From contig NC_135001.1 of assembly GCF_051020985.1 (NCBI RefSeq), positions 17,787,896 through 17,851,895 on the forward strand: DNA of 64,000 nucleotides. Direction: 5' to 3'. The notes beneath the pieces were generated by a model. The model made no database searches, was not told the origin of the DNA, and saw only the letters and a program-made list of their open reading frames with translations. This document shows positions 1 through 13,745 of this stretch, one piece after another (position 1 is the stretch's first letter; the number at the start of each line of letters is the position of its first letter). The stretch comes from Nomia melanderi (Eukaryota > Arthropoda > Insecta > Hymenoptera > Halictidae). Both the position numbers and the translations under genes were made by a program.

Positions 1-493
1 TTTGAGTGGTCAGATTCGAAAGCGCACGCCTCGCCTGTACAGATTTTCGGTTCTGGCGCGTGATTTGCCGAGGCGCCACGCACATTAACCGGGTTGCGCG
101 GCGAAAAGTGGGGAAAGCCGTTTCCGGACTTACAATTGGATTTCTCGGAGGGACTGTATCCGCTCCTATGACGTCACGAGTGCCAGGTTCACAGCAACTA
201 ACGGTACCGTCCACGAACAATGTTTGTTCACGTATCCCAGGAATTGAAGGGGCAACTGCGGCAAGAGGACACGGCCACTCACGATAAAGTTGACGCCTCC
301 GTTTCGACCGTTTTTGTTATTAGCTGATTCGCGCGAATGAAGATCGCAATTTAAATTGGACACGACAAAGTGAGATGCAATGAATAATGCAAATAAAATG
401 GAATACAACAAAATGAGATGCAAATAAGAAATTGATTTTTTCTTTTAACATTCTTTTATGATACACACTGATACGATAACGACATTTAGCGCG
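1..493. other. No gene seen; GC-richer left edge
   Basis: The first 310 bases are clearly less AT-rich than what follows and include a perfect CRE-type palindrome TGACGTCA at 169-176. A 93-codon plus-strand frame (6-287) shows no known domain. This could be the edge of an exon, promoter or older repeat continuing outside the window. Confidence 0.4.
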
Positions 494-705
494 TTAAAAC
501 TCAAAATGACACTAGTTCTTTCAACAATAAATTATTCAGTTTGTCAAATGAACGTATCATTCTTGTTTGTTTTGCTTTAGTATTTCGTTGGAATATATTA
601 TACGCGCGTTTGTCCTGCATTTGACGAATATACACTTCACTGTTTGATTTTATTGCGCGTACAACGAGAGATTTTCGATGCGAAATTCCACAGCTAACAG
701 GTTAA
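494..705 (-). mobile_element. MITE family A, copy 1
   Basis: This roughly 212-bp element, bounded by TTAA at 494-497 and 702-705, is the reverse complement of the copy at 20550-20801. Shared blocks include TTTTGCTTTRG, TTTGACGARTRYACACTTCA, TTGATTTTATTG and the end CCACAG(C/T)TAACAGGTTAA. The TTAA ends suggest piggyBac-type mobilisation. No coding capacity. Confidence 0.75.
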
Positions 706-1436
706 TACGTTGCGCGTTGTATGAATTCGCGTTATAGAAAATCGTACCGTAGGAAATTTGTCTCGTACAGTGGGTATAATACAAAGTAACACGTTTCGAA
801 TGATTATTGCCATGCTAACCTTTGTGTTCTCTGTTTCACGGACAATAAAAGAATTAAGTAACAGAAGAAATCGGTAATAGTGAAGGCAACAATGTATGCA
901 CTCAATTAAACCGTACCTCGTTTTTAAGTGCGAGAGATTCCTGCATTTTGTTACATACCGCGCGGTATTTACGAGAAACGCGTTATACGAAAACGGTAGT
1001 ATCTTCGACGTGTTATAGGAATCCACGTTGCAGGAACTCGCGTTTTACAGGGATCCAGTCACTGTATTTATACTTGGCTTTGCATCTAGAAACTATACAC
1101 GATGGAACACATAATTTCTTCCAATCCCTGTTTCCTCCTAATTTTATTCTCGGGTTCGGGGTAAAGAATATTGTCTATTTCATATTGTACAATGTAAGCA
1201 GGAGAAACAGTTTTCCTCTCAAAGTCCTCATTCTTCTTAAACGAAGACATTGTACGAGAGAATAATATCCAAACATTACATGTACTATATTTAGACTGAA
1301 ATTATTTATAAGTAGTTTTGAAAAGTTCATTTTTGAAGATAAATATTTTTCACATTCAACACTTTATCTGCAATTGTTTAATTTGGTGAATATAAATCGG
1401 GATGTAGAATGACAATACCATTTGGAGTTTTTTCTG
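706..1436. other. No gene or repeat recognised
   Basis: AT-rich sequence with only short frames (up to 110 codons) lacking domain features on either strand. Confidence 0.5.
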
Positions 1437-1665
1437 AACACTAGAATTACCATGTCAATCGAAATGACTGGTTTAGGGTTTTTGTTCTGCAATTATTGAC
1501 AGCTTCAAAGCATTGAATAATCCTGAATTCGAAATGATTTTAAAAATAAATAGTTTCGCTTGAATGTTACTATGAATGTCTGAAGGAACCGAAGATAATC
1601 TATTGTTACAATTTTTATAAGAGTGACATATCAATTGTATTACATGCTCGGTAGTTCTAGTGTTA
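1437..1665 (+). mobile_element. MITE family B, copy 1
   Basis: The ends form an inverted repeat (ACACTAGAATTACC at the left; GGTAGTTCTAGTGT at the right). The interior aligns along its length with 28301-28518, for example AAATAAATAGTTTC and AATAATCTATTGTTACAAT are shared. The flanking TTAA has decayed. About 229 bp, non-coding. Confidence 0.75.
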
Positions 1666-2822
1666 CTGCATCTTGATCTTTGTTTGTCACGTACTTGGCT
1701 CTGAGCATCTTCTGTTTTCCATGTAAATTTTCATTACAGATAACGCTACGAATAAAGTGGTCCGAGTTGTTGGACAGAACAGTTTCTTTTTGTGCAACGT
1801 GGTAAAGTTTTTCGCTTTTTCGCGAATGTAATTTGTCTGGATCTCTTTGTGTAATACCTCATTGCCAGTAAACCCAGAAGCAGATGTAAGCGTTCTTTTG
1901 TCGAGGCTTTTCATTCGGAAACTTTTTAGTTCATTTTTTGTGTAGCTTACAATTAAATTACACACTCGAACAAAAAGGTATTTTTATATATGAATTTTTC
2001 ATCATTAGTATACTCAAACTTATCAAATAATATTAAAAATAATTTTTTGTTAATTCAAGTTTGATATTTTGTTTTCTTTATTGGTGCTTATATCTTATAG
2101 CACTTCAACGATCTTTCAGCATTATACATGTGTGAACATTTTAAAACTTTATTAAATATCCAGTATATTTGTCTTATTTCCCAGACTACTTAATTCAGTT
2201 TTCTTTTCGACGAATGAGTTATCTGTCAAGATCCATACCCATATAAACATTACTACGAATATTCGAGAAATTACCTGTAATTTATAGATATCTGAAAATA
2301 TCTATAATATATAAATAACTGAATATCTAACCAACGAGGATATTTCTGGTATTCCTATCTACATTCTCATTTTATACGTCTTATAATTTTCAGCTATTAA
2401 CATGGAAAAAAATAGTGTACGTCTCGGTTGCTATCTATTTCGGCTTTCATTACGATTATACTGATTCTTAAATAATATCGACGAGTATCTATATTGATTA
2501 TACATTAAAGAGCTATTCTGGAACTATAACGAAATGAATAAGAGCCATAGGCTAAAAATGATTATTCCAATTAAAATTTTGTTCAGTACTAATAATTATA
2601 ATCATCGAAAATTGATTTCTGTTGCTCATAACAGTTATGAATGAAGGAAATTGTATTTTAATTGCATATAACAGTTACAGATAACGAAGATATTACTTTG
2701 GTTATATTGAATTAATATTATATGCGTTTAGCTTTGGTACGCAATTCAAACATTGTTTTAGCGTGGATTTGGAGAATTTTATTGTTTCGGTTGAATTCAA
2801 ATCAATACACATTAGCATGAGT
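1666..2822. other. No gene recognised
   Basis: AT-rich non-coding sequence. A 92-codon minus-strand frame at 1687-1965 has no recognisable domain. Confidence 0.5.
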
Positions 2823-2945
2823 AATTGAAATATAATTTCTCTCATCAATAACTATTGTGACCGATCGAAATGAATGTCTCTCATCGATATCTGTTGTAAG
2901 CGATCGAAATCGAATTTCCCTCATTAATAATAATTACAAGCAACG
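2823..2945 (+). repeat. Imperfect ~40-bp tandem repeat, three units
   Basis: Three successive units begin near ATTGAAAT/ATCGAAAT and run through a TCTCTCATC(A/G)ATA block to a (GA)CCG/GCG end. They are diverged from one another, as in an old minisatellite. Confidence 0.5.
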
Positions 2946-5900
2946 GAAAAAACTCCCTGTCACTTATAATTACCATTTTTCATCAAGAAGTTTAATTCTT
3001 TAATCGTACAGCTTTTTCAAAAAATTTCCTTTACATTTTGCGATTGAATATCCTAAACTTAAATAACGAACTCGACCCAATTACCAATTTCATAAAAACT
3101 GTTGGAGTAACTGTTATTTTTTATTTCTACTATCATAAGGAAAGGATGGAACTATATTCTACCCATATAAAAATATAAATAATATTTGATCCATTTTCCT
3201 ATACTAATCATTTTTCATAGAAACGTAAAATACGTATAGATATGTACTTATCTAATGTTAGATACTATTCGAATAAAACTTTGTTTAAATAATGATAACG
3301 AATAAATAACTAATCCCTCATCGGTTATTTGTTATTCAATTTATTTGTTCATTCATGTCGTGTGTTATTCGCATTTACGAATTCGATCGATAGCTGGTCC
3401 ATGTGGTTCTAGTAAAAATTATACAAAACAAACAATAAAAAATCATGAATTTATTTATCATCTGTGAATGATGAATTAAATATTCGTTACTCGCAAATAA
3501 TAATCAGGTTGAACTTATTCGCCAGCCTTTATTCGTTATTTTGAATTAGTTTTCACAAACACTGTGTACGTATCATTGTCGTAGGTGAATCATATATTTC
3601 GACTCTGTGGCTTGATTATGATTTCGCGAGGATAATACGAAGTATGGCCCTGCAAGATTTGAATATCCGCAAGTTCGCAGTAACCAGCAGTGATATCGAT
3701 CCCAGGTTAAGGGACCGCTGCACGCGATCGAATTCTGTAACGCGATTCGCTGTCAAACCCAGTCTTCCCTATCAGTTCGTACTAGGTGTACTATATTTTC
3801 AGCTATAAATCAATGTTAAAATTAAACACACTTCAAAGTCATAACATTGTACATTATACCGTTGTGTATACTTCTGTCAAATGTCGATAGCTTTACTTTC
3901 ATGTTTTAGATAATCGGATATACTCTTGGCAAAATGTTTCGATTGATTACCGATGGCCACAATGACATTATTTCCAATTGTCTGTACATATCAGATTTAT
4001 CAAGCCAGTCATAATATCGGATTTTCGATTCCTTGTTTTATAGTTATAGAAATCATGATAACGTTTGTTAAGATTTCTACGATATGTGGACAATTCTTCG
4101 TATATTGTATCAACGCTTTCTACTAACAGAAAGTAGAACACGATTTTGTGGAATCCTAAATTTACGAGAGAGTTATTAACTGTCCCGATGAGGAATGTTT
4201 GGCAGTCAGATAACAGGCGGGTCATTTCCGACCCATGATAAGATACATTACCCGCGTTTTAGGAACTAACCTATTTCACCATATTGTAACTAGATATTTT
4301 GATCAGAATAAGCAGGTTTCAACAAAGTAGAGTAGATGTGTATTTAACAGACGACATAATAAATTATATTTCTCGACAAGGAATAAGTAGTACTTTTAAC
4401 CTATTTTGTTTCAGTGTAGGATGTTTGTAGTAAAACGTTCTACCAGTGGTACCTTCTCTAATTACATAATTTATTAAATAAATGTTCATCAGTATTTTCA
4501 AAAAACTTAAATATGTTACTCTTTGAAGATTTCCTTAATAATTAAAGACACCTTTTTCTTTCACTGTTTTAAAAGCAATTACTTGTGAGATAAAATAAGT
4601 TAAGTGTCCAATTGGTTGTATACGTTGGCGAAAAAGGATAATATCAAAGTGTTAAAAACTTCGAACTTTGTATCGAGCAAAATTGAACACAAATCCGCCA
4701 TGAATGGATTACAAAATTGTATAAACTTATTTCAAAACTTATGATGAAAGTTCTGTAGAGTAAAAGGAACATTTTTTCCATAATTTTAAAATAGTAATTA
4801 ATAAATTAGCCATTTATTTATCAAATTCATTAACTTTATAAGATGGATGATAGAAAAATTTACATTGTTAGTCGTTTTAACCACTGAATAATTAAAATAA
4901 TAAATAATACTTTGTCATATGTACTAATTCGAAAGAATTATAGTTGTATCACGTACAACATTTAATAATATATTAAAAATTGTGCAATATCTATGGCTAC
5001 TACTATTATAAAAGAATATAATGGATTCAAAAGTACGAACAAAAGGAACTGCTTATTGTTTAATATCTACATACTTCGTTTTAATAAATAAAGATGAACA
5101 TTCGTGTGTTTTATATCATAAATAGGCGTTGAATATAATAATGTTTCTTCCGCAGTTCATTAATGCAAGCGAGAGCTTTTTATTTCTCTGGATTTTCTGT
5201 TTCTGGAACACTATATCTTTATTAATACAATATTGCCGGATTATCTCGAGACATTCTATCCCTTCTTTGGTATCTATATGTTACATATCCTTATGGCGTG
5301 TGCAGTTCTTAAAGTTCAGGTATGCAGCAAACCAGAAGGCACGATAAAGGTGTTCCTGCTGAAATTTCATACGTTTTAAGTACGACAAAGCGAGAGTGCA
5401 CATCTGTCCGCCATACGACAAGCGTTGAAATGTGTAATGACATCTTTTCGCGATCAAGATCATCTTCATAATTGATTGCACGGGGCAGGTGCACCGTTAA
5501 TAACTTACTTAGGGATCATCCACTTTAATGCGCTAATTTGAAAAATATTACGTTACCGAAAAAATTCGTTACGAAATAATGAACAATTCGTACTGAGTGA
5601 AATGTGTAGCCACGTTTGAAATGTCAAAAGTCATAAAGTCATAATCTGTATTATGAGTTGTTGGAGTACTAGTTTTTAATTGTAGAAGAAAAATACTGTT
5701 TCGTACAATTTATTTGACAACAATTTAGTATATATCATATAACGCAACTTAACTGAATGCACCTGACGTAATATAATTTTATATTTTTATTTTCGTAGAT
5801 TGGTACTTCTTTCTTTCACGTTTAGTTCGTAAATTAATTTCATTTTTTTGCGCGTAATTGATGCGGCATTACAGCTTCTTCTAAACAAATTTTTCTTTTC

Positions 5901-7379
5901 TCTTTTTCAATTTTGCTCGTTTTTCTTCTGTTTCGTCCTTTGTATTCTTTATTCAACAATTTGGATAATATCAGCACACTGTTTATAAACTCCATTTGTT
6001 ATTGCATTATTTTTAACCTGTATATATTTTTGTAAGAGTAACAACTGTTTCATAGTTGAACACCTTGGAAATATAATTGAATCATCATTAAAATTAATTG
6101 AGACATACTTATTATATTTGCATGTTGTAATTCGTAAATATAAAAATATCAATTACTGTATATATTTACAATAGCATTCATCAAAAGCTCAATGTTCAGC
6201 TTTCTTTCGGAACGTGTACGAGCAATCAACCATTTTTAAAATTATTTTTATAACAAACAGTCTTCTAGGGATAATCGAGAAACTCAAAAAATTAGAGAAA
6301 CAGAATTTTCAAGGTACATTAATTTTACGTGCGCTAGTTAAATAGTTAACTCCTGCAATACACCTGCATGCATTTCTCGTCATTCCCTAAATGATTAATT
6401 TCTTGAGTAATTTTTTACGACCGTTTGAAAAGTTCGAGAGCTAGAGGATTTCGGACGAAATAATTTCGTTAGCTGTCAACGATTAAATGGAACCGACCGC
6501 AAACTGTTACGAATAAATGACGAGGTATAAATCGTGACTGGCCACATGTTAGTAAATTTGTCAAAATTTTAACGAAGAGCTGAATTCGATTTGGATCTTT
6601 GCACGAAACGTTTAAACAACTGCCAGCACGCTGGAAGCTACACTGAACGCGAAACTCGAATTGTTTCAATAAAGATGTTCCAGTGATTAAATTTTTCTCG
6701 TTTTCTTCGACAATGTTGTAACACGACGCGTCGCGAAGCTATCGCGTTAATAATTCCGTTTTACTTTCACCCAGGAGAATTTGAACTATTCGAAATTCGA
6801 GTGGTGTCGGTCGTCATTGTTAATGTACGTATACAACTCGTTTTAATTAGCAATATTTCGTGTTTACTGGATCGTTGTAGATTATCTTCGGTGTCCTACT
6901 TGTTATTGTTAATTCAATTTCCGCTTGAGTAATGGAAAATAAGTAGCGCAAATTAATCAGTCGTATCTTGCTTCGGGAAAGTATTTTTATTTATCATATC
7001 GTTCTTTTTCCAGGCGAACGAACTAATCATATCGCCAGTGCAAGCGGACTGTTTCTGGTATCCGTCGATATTCCATTTACCCGTAACATTGCATCTGCAG
7101 TTTTTGCTCTGTTTCCCTGTTTCTATTAATATAATAGTCCTCAACATACTTTGTGCCATTTTCCACCTGATTTGCTTCATCATGTTCGCGAATGTAAAGT
7201 CAGAGTAATTGTTGGACGCGAACTGTCTCCGTAATATCTTCGAAGACTATAAAAAGATTTATAATGCCCGGACGACGAGAAAGAGGAATGCTTTTATCGG
7301 TATATTACAAAGAGACGATTTCTGTCATGAATGTCACTTTAATACTTCAAACTTCATTTCGCGGCAATTTCCGCTTAAG
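2946..7379. other. No gene recognised
   Basis: Non-coding stretch, mostly AT-rich, with a short GC-richer patch at about 3640-3790. Frames here are at most 85 codons (for example 3968-4225 and 6953-7183) and none has a domain signature, a repeat relationship seen elsewhere, or convincing splice-bounded structure. Confidence 0.5.
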
Positions 7380-7620
7380 TTAACTGCGTTTGACGCGTAT
7401 ACGCGTTATTTTAAATCTCACAATAATATTAATTCTTTCAATTATGTGTTATACGCTTTTCCAGATAAACATGTAATTCTTTTCTGTTTTGCCTTAATGT
7501 TTCGTTAAAATGTATTACAGGTGCATTTGTTGCGTTTGACTAGTGTACAGTTCATTGATTCAATTTTATTGTGAGCACAATGAGAGGTTTGTTAAACTAA
7601 ATTCCATAGTTAACGGGTTG
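7380..7620 (-). mobile_element. MITE family A, copy 2
   Basis: It starts TTAACTGCGTTTGACG and ends CCATAGTTAACGGGTT. It aligns in reverse with 20550-20801 and in parallel with 494-705, sharing TAATTCTTT, CCAGATAAAC, TTCTGTTTTGCCTTA and CAATTTTATTG. The right TTAA is mutated (GGTTGA). Confidence 0.72.
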
Positions 7621-8808
7621 AAACAGTGATATTATCTTAGAAAGAAAAATATATGTGTACGTTTAAAAAGACCGTTTAACGTTTTGAGAAAATTTTACTT
7701 TTTCACTCGGCAAGTGTAGATTATTCCAAGTACTTGTTACTAATCTGGAAAGCAGGTTATGTAAAGAAATTTTGACTATTATCGTAGCAATATTTGGAAA
7801 TATTCAATATTTTCAAGTAAAAATAATAAATAAAGGAAACGAACAATTACTCGATCGAAAATAAATAAGTTTATTGGAAAGTTGCTCATCATGCAAACAA
7901 ATACCAACATTTGTTTGGGAATCAATTATTTCTACGTTATTTACAGAACAGAAAAGCTTTAATTTTTTGTCTAAATTTTTCATTCTCGCCTGAATCTGAA
8001 ATAAAATAGAGAAGAAAAGAAAGTAAAATAATAACTTTATTTGAATAATTGTTCGAATACAATTTTTGTTTTGGTAATTGAAGTTCTATTTTATACTGCT
8101 TCGTGAAATAGACAATTTAATCATTATTTTAGTTTCACATAAACTAACGACTTATTCGTCAATATTTTTACCGTGTGTATTTGTGATTTATCCTATCAAA
8201 GTGTATTTGAAACCAAACCGAATTTCATACGAAACAAGTTGATTCATCGTAAAATCATTTTTGGTTCAATGAATTTCACAGCAAGAGGCAGATCGCATTT
8301 TTTCGTTTAAGTTCAAGACGCGATAAATCACTTTCTCTTCCCCGAGCACGAAATTTACTGAAAAGTTCTTAACCATAAATTTGTCACTAAAAAATTTCGC
8401 TCACTCGAAGTGGTGGCGTAACTTATCCCCATTGTATGCACTATCATATATCAGGCATTAATACTTGAGAATAATTTGCCTTGAAACTTTCGGAATTGAA
8501 ATAAATTTAAATTGGTAACAGCGAAGAATGTTTTATGAGAATGAAGTACTTACGTGCACATACACCGAAATATAATGTTACCAAACAAGATTTGGGTTTC
8601 AGGATATTATATTTTCGATTTAAACGAAGATGAGTGTCTGTTGATGGTACTTGTTATGTACATGCGCTGAGAACAATCAACAAAAGCATAGATGAACATA
8701 AATTGCAAGAACTCACGTTCTATGTACAATCATCGCACCGGAAATAATATTTATGAATTAAGTCCAGCCTTTCGTTCGAAAAAAGAAACTGAAATAATAC
8801 TTACCTTA
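7621..8808. other. No gene recognised
   Basis: AT-rich non-coding sequence without frames of interest. Confidence 0.5.
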
Positions 8809-9052
8809 TTAACACGTTGAATGCCATGGGGGTTACCGGTGACCCCCAACTAATTTGAATTACTATAGTTCACTCAATTAAACGACTATTATTTAAAAAC
8901 ATTTCTATATTATAAACAATGCTACCTGATGTGGCGATATTCAGCTGGATAAACATGTAATAGTAATAACGCACTTCAATCAATTGATTCAATAGCATAT
9001 TTTTTTTCATTTCGTGTATTTTGCTCTATAAAATCGTGCGGCATTCAGTTAA
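8809..9052 (+). mobile_element. MITE family G, copy 1
   Basis: TTAA at 8809-8812 and 9049-9052 bounds 244 bp. The left end, CACGTTGAATGCCATGGGG, is echoed in inverted form at the right by GCATTCAG, with a few terminal bases lost. The same left end appears inverted at 62922-62960 and in diverged form at 25675. A small internal palindrome, GGGGGTTACCGGTGACCCCC, lies at the left end. Confidence 0.65.
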
Positions 9053-9121
9053 AAATGAAAACAAACCAATGTGCAACCGATGCAACACAGTGAACTCAAA
9101 AAACATCACATCATGCATTAA

Positions 9122-9372
9122 ATACCAAAGGGAAAGAAGAAAATATAAAATAAAAGAAGACTAAAAGAGTAACCCGAACAGGTCACTCGTCTTCTAATAA
9201 TATTTAAAATTTCCGAAAGAAACTAAAATAGTACACTCAATTTAATCAGCCAGCCAGAACTAAGGAATACACGATACAAGCGTATACATAGATAAACCGC
9301 CTGCATAATTTAAAGTAGTTGCTAATGATCCAATTGAGTTGACGTAAGTTGAAATATACAGTGAAAAAGGAA
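9122..9372 (+). repeat. Dispersed repeat H, copy 1
   Basis: Aligns in the same orientation with 50733-50957, sharing CACTCAATTTAATCAGC, TATACATAGATAA and GAGGTTGACGYAA-type blocks. It directly follows a family G element. No terminal repeats or coding potential seen; the element type is unknown. Confidence 0.65.
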
Positions 9373-10125
9373 AGTGGAGTAAATAATATACGAAATTCAT
9401 CGTTTTTTGCGGTAAGCGAAGCCACATAGAGTGATTTCAGCATGTGCTCAGTGAACAGAAGAATAATTCATACGTGAAACGGGGATGCTTGTACGGTTGG
9501 TATGAAATATGTGCTGCTGGTATTGAAGCCTTAGCTTCGCAGGTTTATATGCACACCGCAGTGTATACATGACTCCATGGAGTCCGATCGAGAGTACAAA
9601 GGAGAAGAATGGTATAAAATTTTACTCCGACACGCAAGCAGAGATAAACTGACGGCGCATGATAGACAAACGACGAAACAATTGTTGGCACCGCGAATAC
9701 CTCCGTTCAATAAGAATTTCTCATTACTAGACCGATCTTTGTGCATCGATGAGAGGTTTGACAGTGCAAAATTATGCAAAATGATGATACGGAGATCACA
9801 TAGGATATAAAAAATTAAGGAAAGTGGGGAGAGATAGCCGACTTTTTTTAAAAAGAACTCTTACATCATAAATATCATTAATAACAAGGAAAATATATTT
9901 TATGAAAGTGAATACTTATAAGACGAATAATTAAGTGACAGTGTGCAAGGTTCAGTGTATCGCTAAGAATAATTGAAAATATGGATATTTGACAATGTAA
10001 TGAGATTAAAGTTTATATATTTGTGTAATGAATCGAATAATAATAGTTTGTACATGTCATATACACCAACGAAATGATATTTTCGTATGTCAGAGTAGCA
10101 ACGACATAAGAGCATTGTAGAAGTG
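9373..10125. other. No gene recognised
   Basis: Two overlapping frames on opposite strands (9531-9779 and 9577-9810, about 80 codons each) have no domain match that I can recognise, and their overlap argues against both being genes. Confidence 0.4.
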
Positions 10126-10323
10126 TTAACCTTTTGCACTCGGAAGTTTTTGAGACTAACTCGAAGAGAAATCATCAGTGCATTGACAAACAAAGCTATT
10201 TTATTTCAATATTTCACGTATCGGGGCACTGTACAAAGTTCAACATTAAATATCAAGTTCTATAGTTTTACTGTGTCAAATCAAGCGGTGACCAAGAGTC
10301 ACCTACCGAGTGCAAAGGGTTAA
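10126..10323 (-). mobile_element. MITE family E, copy 1
   Basis: TTAA at both ends (10126-10129 and 10320-10323) flanks 198 bp with clear terminal inverted repeats: CCTTTTGCACTCGG at the left, CCGAGTGCAAAGG at the right. The reverse complement aligns with 25311-25547 (GGTGACTCT, TTGATTTGA, TAGCTTTGTTT). TTAA plus CCY ends are piggyBac hallmarks. Confidence 0.85.
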
Positions 10324-10902
10324 AGGGGTGAAACTCTGAAAATGAACATTATTACGATTGTCTACTTATGTGAAAGGTTTACAGGAAATTTCACTAACTG
10401 AACAATTTCGCAGCAACCGTAAATCTTTCAAATTGCTTAACTGCATCTCTGCATGAATCAAAATTTGTCTGGAAAGTTCGTAAAAATTTATTACTAAGCT
10501 CTCGCGGCCCTTTGGAGTCTCTTCATGTAAATTCATCGACAAATTTATGCTCATCTTATTTTATCGCGCATAGAATATCACTTTATACTGCACGCGTTTC
10601 CTCCGCTTAGATATTTCTTTTAGTTTCACAATTTCTCGCGACACTACATCGTTTAGGGCTTGCGGACTATACTTCAAGGAAAATTGCACAGAAATACCTG
10701 CTATTGTAAAATTCAATGCGAAGTGCTTTTAATAGTTTCGTTGTAAACAATGCGTTTTTATTCGAACAGGAATTAATATATACTAATGAATATATACAAC
10801 ATTTTATGTACCAAATGTATGAGTCGCTCATTAGCTAAACACCATGAACCAAAAGGTAGAGAAATGTAGTACTATACAGTGATTTTGCGTATCCCTCTTT
10901 AA

Positions 10903-10993
10903 ACAGTTAATTGTGGAATTTTGATTGAAAAATCTCTCATTGTGCGTGCAATAAAATCAAATAATAAAGTGTATACTCGTCAAACGCAGATGA
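10903..10993 (+). mobile_element. MITE family A, truncated copy 3
   Basis: Only the left end is present: AGTTAATTGTGGAATTTTGATTG, the AAAAATCTCTC block, CAATAAAATCAAATAAT and ACTCGTCAAACGCAG all match 20562-20640. The rest is lost. Confidence 0.68.
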
Positions 10994-10999
10994 TGGAGG

Positions 11000-11023
11000 A
11001 TATATTATATATATATATATTAT
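11000..11023. repeat. (AT)n microsatellite
   Basis: An alternating AT run sits at the broken edge of the family A fragment. Confidence 0.8.
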
Positions 11024-11025
11024 AA

Positions 11026-13601
11026 ACTTTTTACTATATTATAAACATAATTTAATAACGATAATATTCAGTTAATTTATTCATGTACAATTTACATATA
11101 CTTAACCGTATAACAGAAAATAATTCATTAATTTTATTCATAAGTTTTACATCTGTTAACTCCTTTAAACGACAATCTTGTTCAAAGTCAGCAGAATGTA
11201 ACTTTAGCTGACAACGAGCATGAATCGATTCTACTGTCCTTAATACTCTGACTTTGCACAATTAACCGAAATTCTTTGCGTATAATTAGAAATTAATTTT
11301 TATCGTTAACTACTAAATAAATCAAATTTTCTTAGAATGTACAAAGTGCAAGAAAATGGAAAACGTATCCTATTTTACGTTTAATGTATTTACAAACATG
11401 CTTTTTTAGTTATTCACTTGGTAATGGGAAAATGATTTGGAAAATATTTCATTGCTAATGCACGTAGGGTATTAGGGACGAAAATTTTCAAACAAATTGG
11501 CCGCGGTACTTCTGTTTTGTAATTACATTGCAAGTCAGATTTAATGCCGTAAGATTTCTTTTTATAGGGTCATATAAAACGTAAAGTTATAGCTATCACA
11601 ATAAAAAAGGTAGTAGAGGGAAGAAAATATATTGTTTGTGCGTCGATTGTTCCAGTAACATTGTTAAATGTTCAAAATGATACTTGTGTAAGATTAAATG
11701 AGTCTTTAGACATTTAAAGGCATAATTTTGAATACTTAATAAAATGATTTTCAAGCTCGAATATTTTTCTTTGCATCTTTGACGACAACGAGGGGATTCA
11801 GCAGTCACCCAGAAAAACTCCGATGCAATTCCTGTACGAATTAAATGTTTATCAAATGTGTTCTGCGGAGTGCTTTGTTAACCATTTATTATCAACTTTG
11901 AACTTTCGACCCATTTTTTCATCACTACGCCTTTTCAGTGAATATTTGAACACTAATTGGTATGCATATGATGTAGTGTTAGAAAAACCATACGAAAATT
12001 GCATTTTCAAAATAATAATTTTCTCTGGTTAACATTATTATATTCATATTTCCATATTTTAATCGATATTTGTCCTCAGCATTTTATGATGTTAGCTTCA
12101 GTGAATTTTATTCAGGATATTGTTGAAACGTAAGAACAATTTCGTTTTGTAGTATAAGGTAATATTTAAATAATGTAATAAATACGATTTATGAAATGAT
12201 AAATAGAAATTTATATAATGTAATAATAATATTTTACGATATTATACTTATTGATTGTTTGTGAAAACAATAAGTAAAATCTAAGCTTCAACTTTGATAC
12301 TTTTGACTTGAAACTTTGATTTAAAGAGGAGTGCGTATATTTGGAACTGAGAATTTATTATTTTGTATAAAGGGAATTCTACTGTCTTTGTAGTGTAACT
12401 GTTAAAAATAAAGTTTTAAACCTTCAACCATATAAGAAATAATGTAACTGTAGTTTCTCGTTGAATGATTTCTGTATTAAGATTGTGAAAGAAAGTACTT
12501 TTTAAGAGAAGATATATTAAGTTTACCTTTTACTTGTAGTCCCTTCTATAATCTTAAATGAAGTTTTAATAAGCTTACTTTTGACTTTTACCTACAATTT
12601 TTCAATGTAAATACATACAGAAATTTGAGTTATACTTTGTCGTAATCGATTATTGTAATTTATTCGAAACAGTTTGCATGTAAATTAACATTTCATATAT
12701 GTATGTCTATTCAATGAAATATCAACATTTTTTTCAGAGTCTTTATTTTATTTTTATTTCAAATTTATAAGAAGTATTGAAAATTAAGCATATTAATTGT
12801 CACTTTTACGTAGAAAATATATATGTTTTTCTCAATAATTCTACAAATTGTTTAAAATGATTATCTCTTAGATAAATATTTTCTACTAAATATTTACTAA
12901 TTCTACTTGCAGCTATTGACAGCGATATAGTTCATGTATCTTTGATTGATCTTATTATTTCTTAATAACTAAATTTTAACGAATTGTTTCTAAATAAAAA
13001 ACTAAAATACTTTAATATTCACAGTTCCTTACATTGGTAAAAATAATGAGAAATAAATTATTTAAATATAAGTCAATTTTACTTATTAATAATAAGTGCA
13101 TACGCCATAGTAAATTAATTAATTCATATTGTTTTGTAATAAAAGCAAAAATCAATTAAGTTTATATCTGAATTAAAAATTAGACGTTAAAATCTATATT
13201 TTTAGAACTAGTTAAGATATTAAACAAATATTTCTCTCTTTGTGGTAAACATATATAACGCTACAATTAAATACTCAATGTATTTCATCGGAATGGATCG
13301 AAACGAAGATGATGTGTCTTATGGTGTTTCGCATTGTAACCACAAATATGACGTTATGAAACGCATACGAAGATTTATGACTGCACTGCGGATTTTATGC
13401 ACTTCCAGTTTCAAAAGTATAGGTAAAGTATAGAATTTTTCTTATTTTATTGGAAATCTGATAGAAACTTTGACACTATTTTTTATATTAAATCATTCGG
13501 AACGGAGTATTTAAAGGAAAAGTAACTATGTAGTTAGCGAAAGAAACATCTTTACGGTGCGAGCTTGAATCTATCGAACTTTAAGATACCATAAAGGCTA
13601 T
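11026..13601. other. No gene recognised
   Basis: Very AT-rich non-coding DNA; frames up to 70 codons only. Confidence 0.5.
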
Positions 13602-13745
13602 TTAACCCCTTATTTCGTGATTTTTTTCTCAACTACCTCCGATAAAATTAATTCATCGTTAATAACGTATTCGAAAGGAAAGGAAATCTGCTTGCGGTAC
13701 ATTTGCTTTGAACATTGAACATTGATAACAGAGAAATGGCATTGT
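13602..13745 (+). mobile_element. MITE family C, partial copy
   Basis: Starts TTAACCCCTTATTTCGTGATT and follows the family C left half through TTCTCAACT and ATTGATAACAGAGAAAT, the latter also at 23105-23121. The right half is not recognisable. Confidence 0.55.

Noticed and set aside
169..176. TGACGTCA (CRE palindrome) as a regulatory site
   Set aside because: A perfect 8-mer, but without an adjacent promoter or gene; noted only within the left-edge entry.
6..287. 93-codon frame at the left edge
   Set aside because: No domain, no signal peptide and no partner exon; GC-rich DNA gives long chance frames.
10123..10323. 66-codon frame spanning a full family E element
   Set aside because: Its limits coincide with the MITE and it is not preserved in the second copy.
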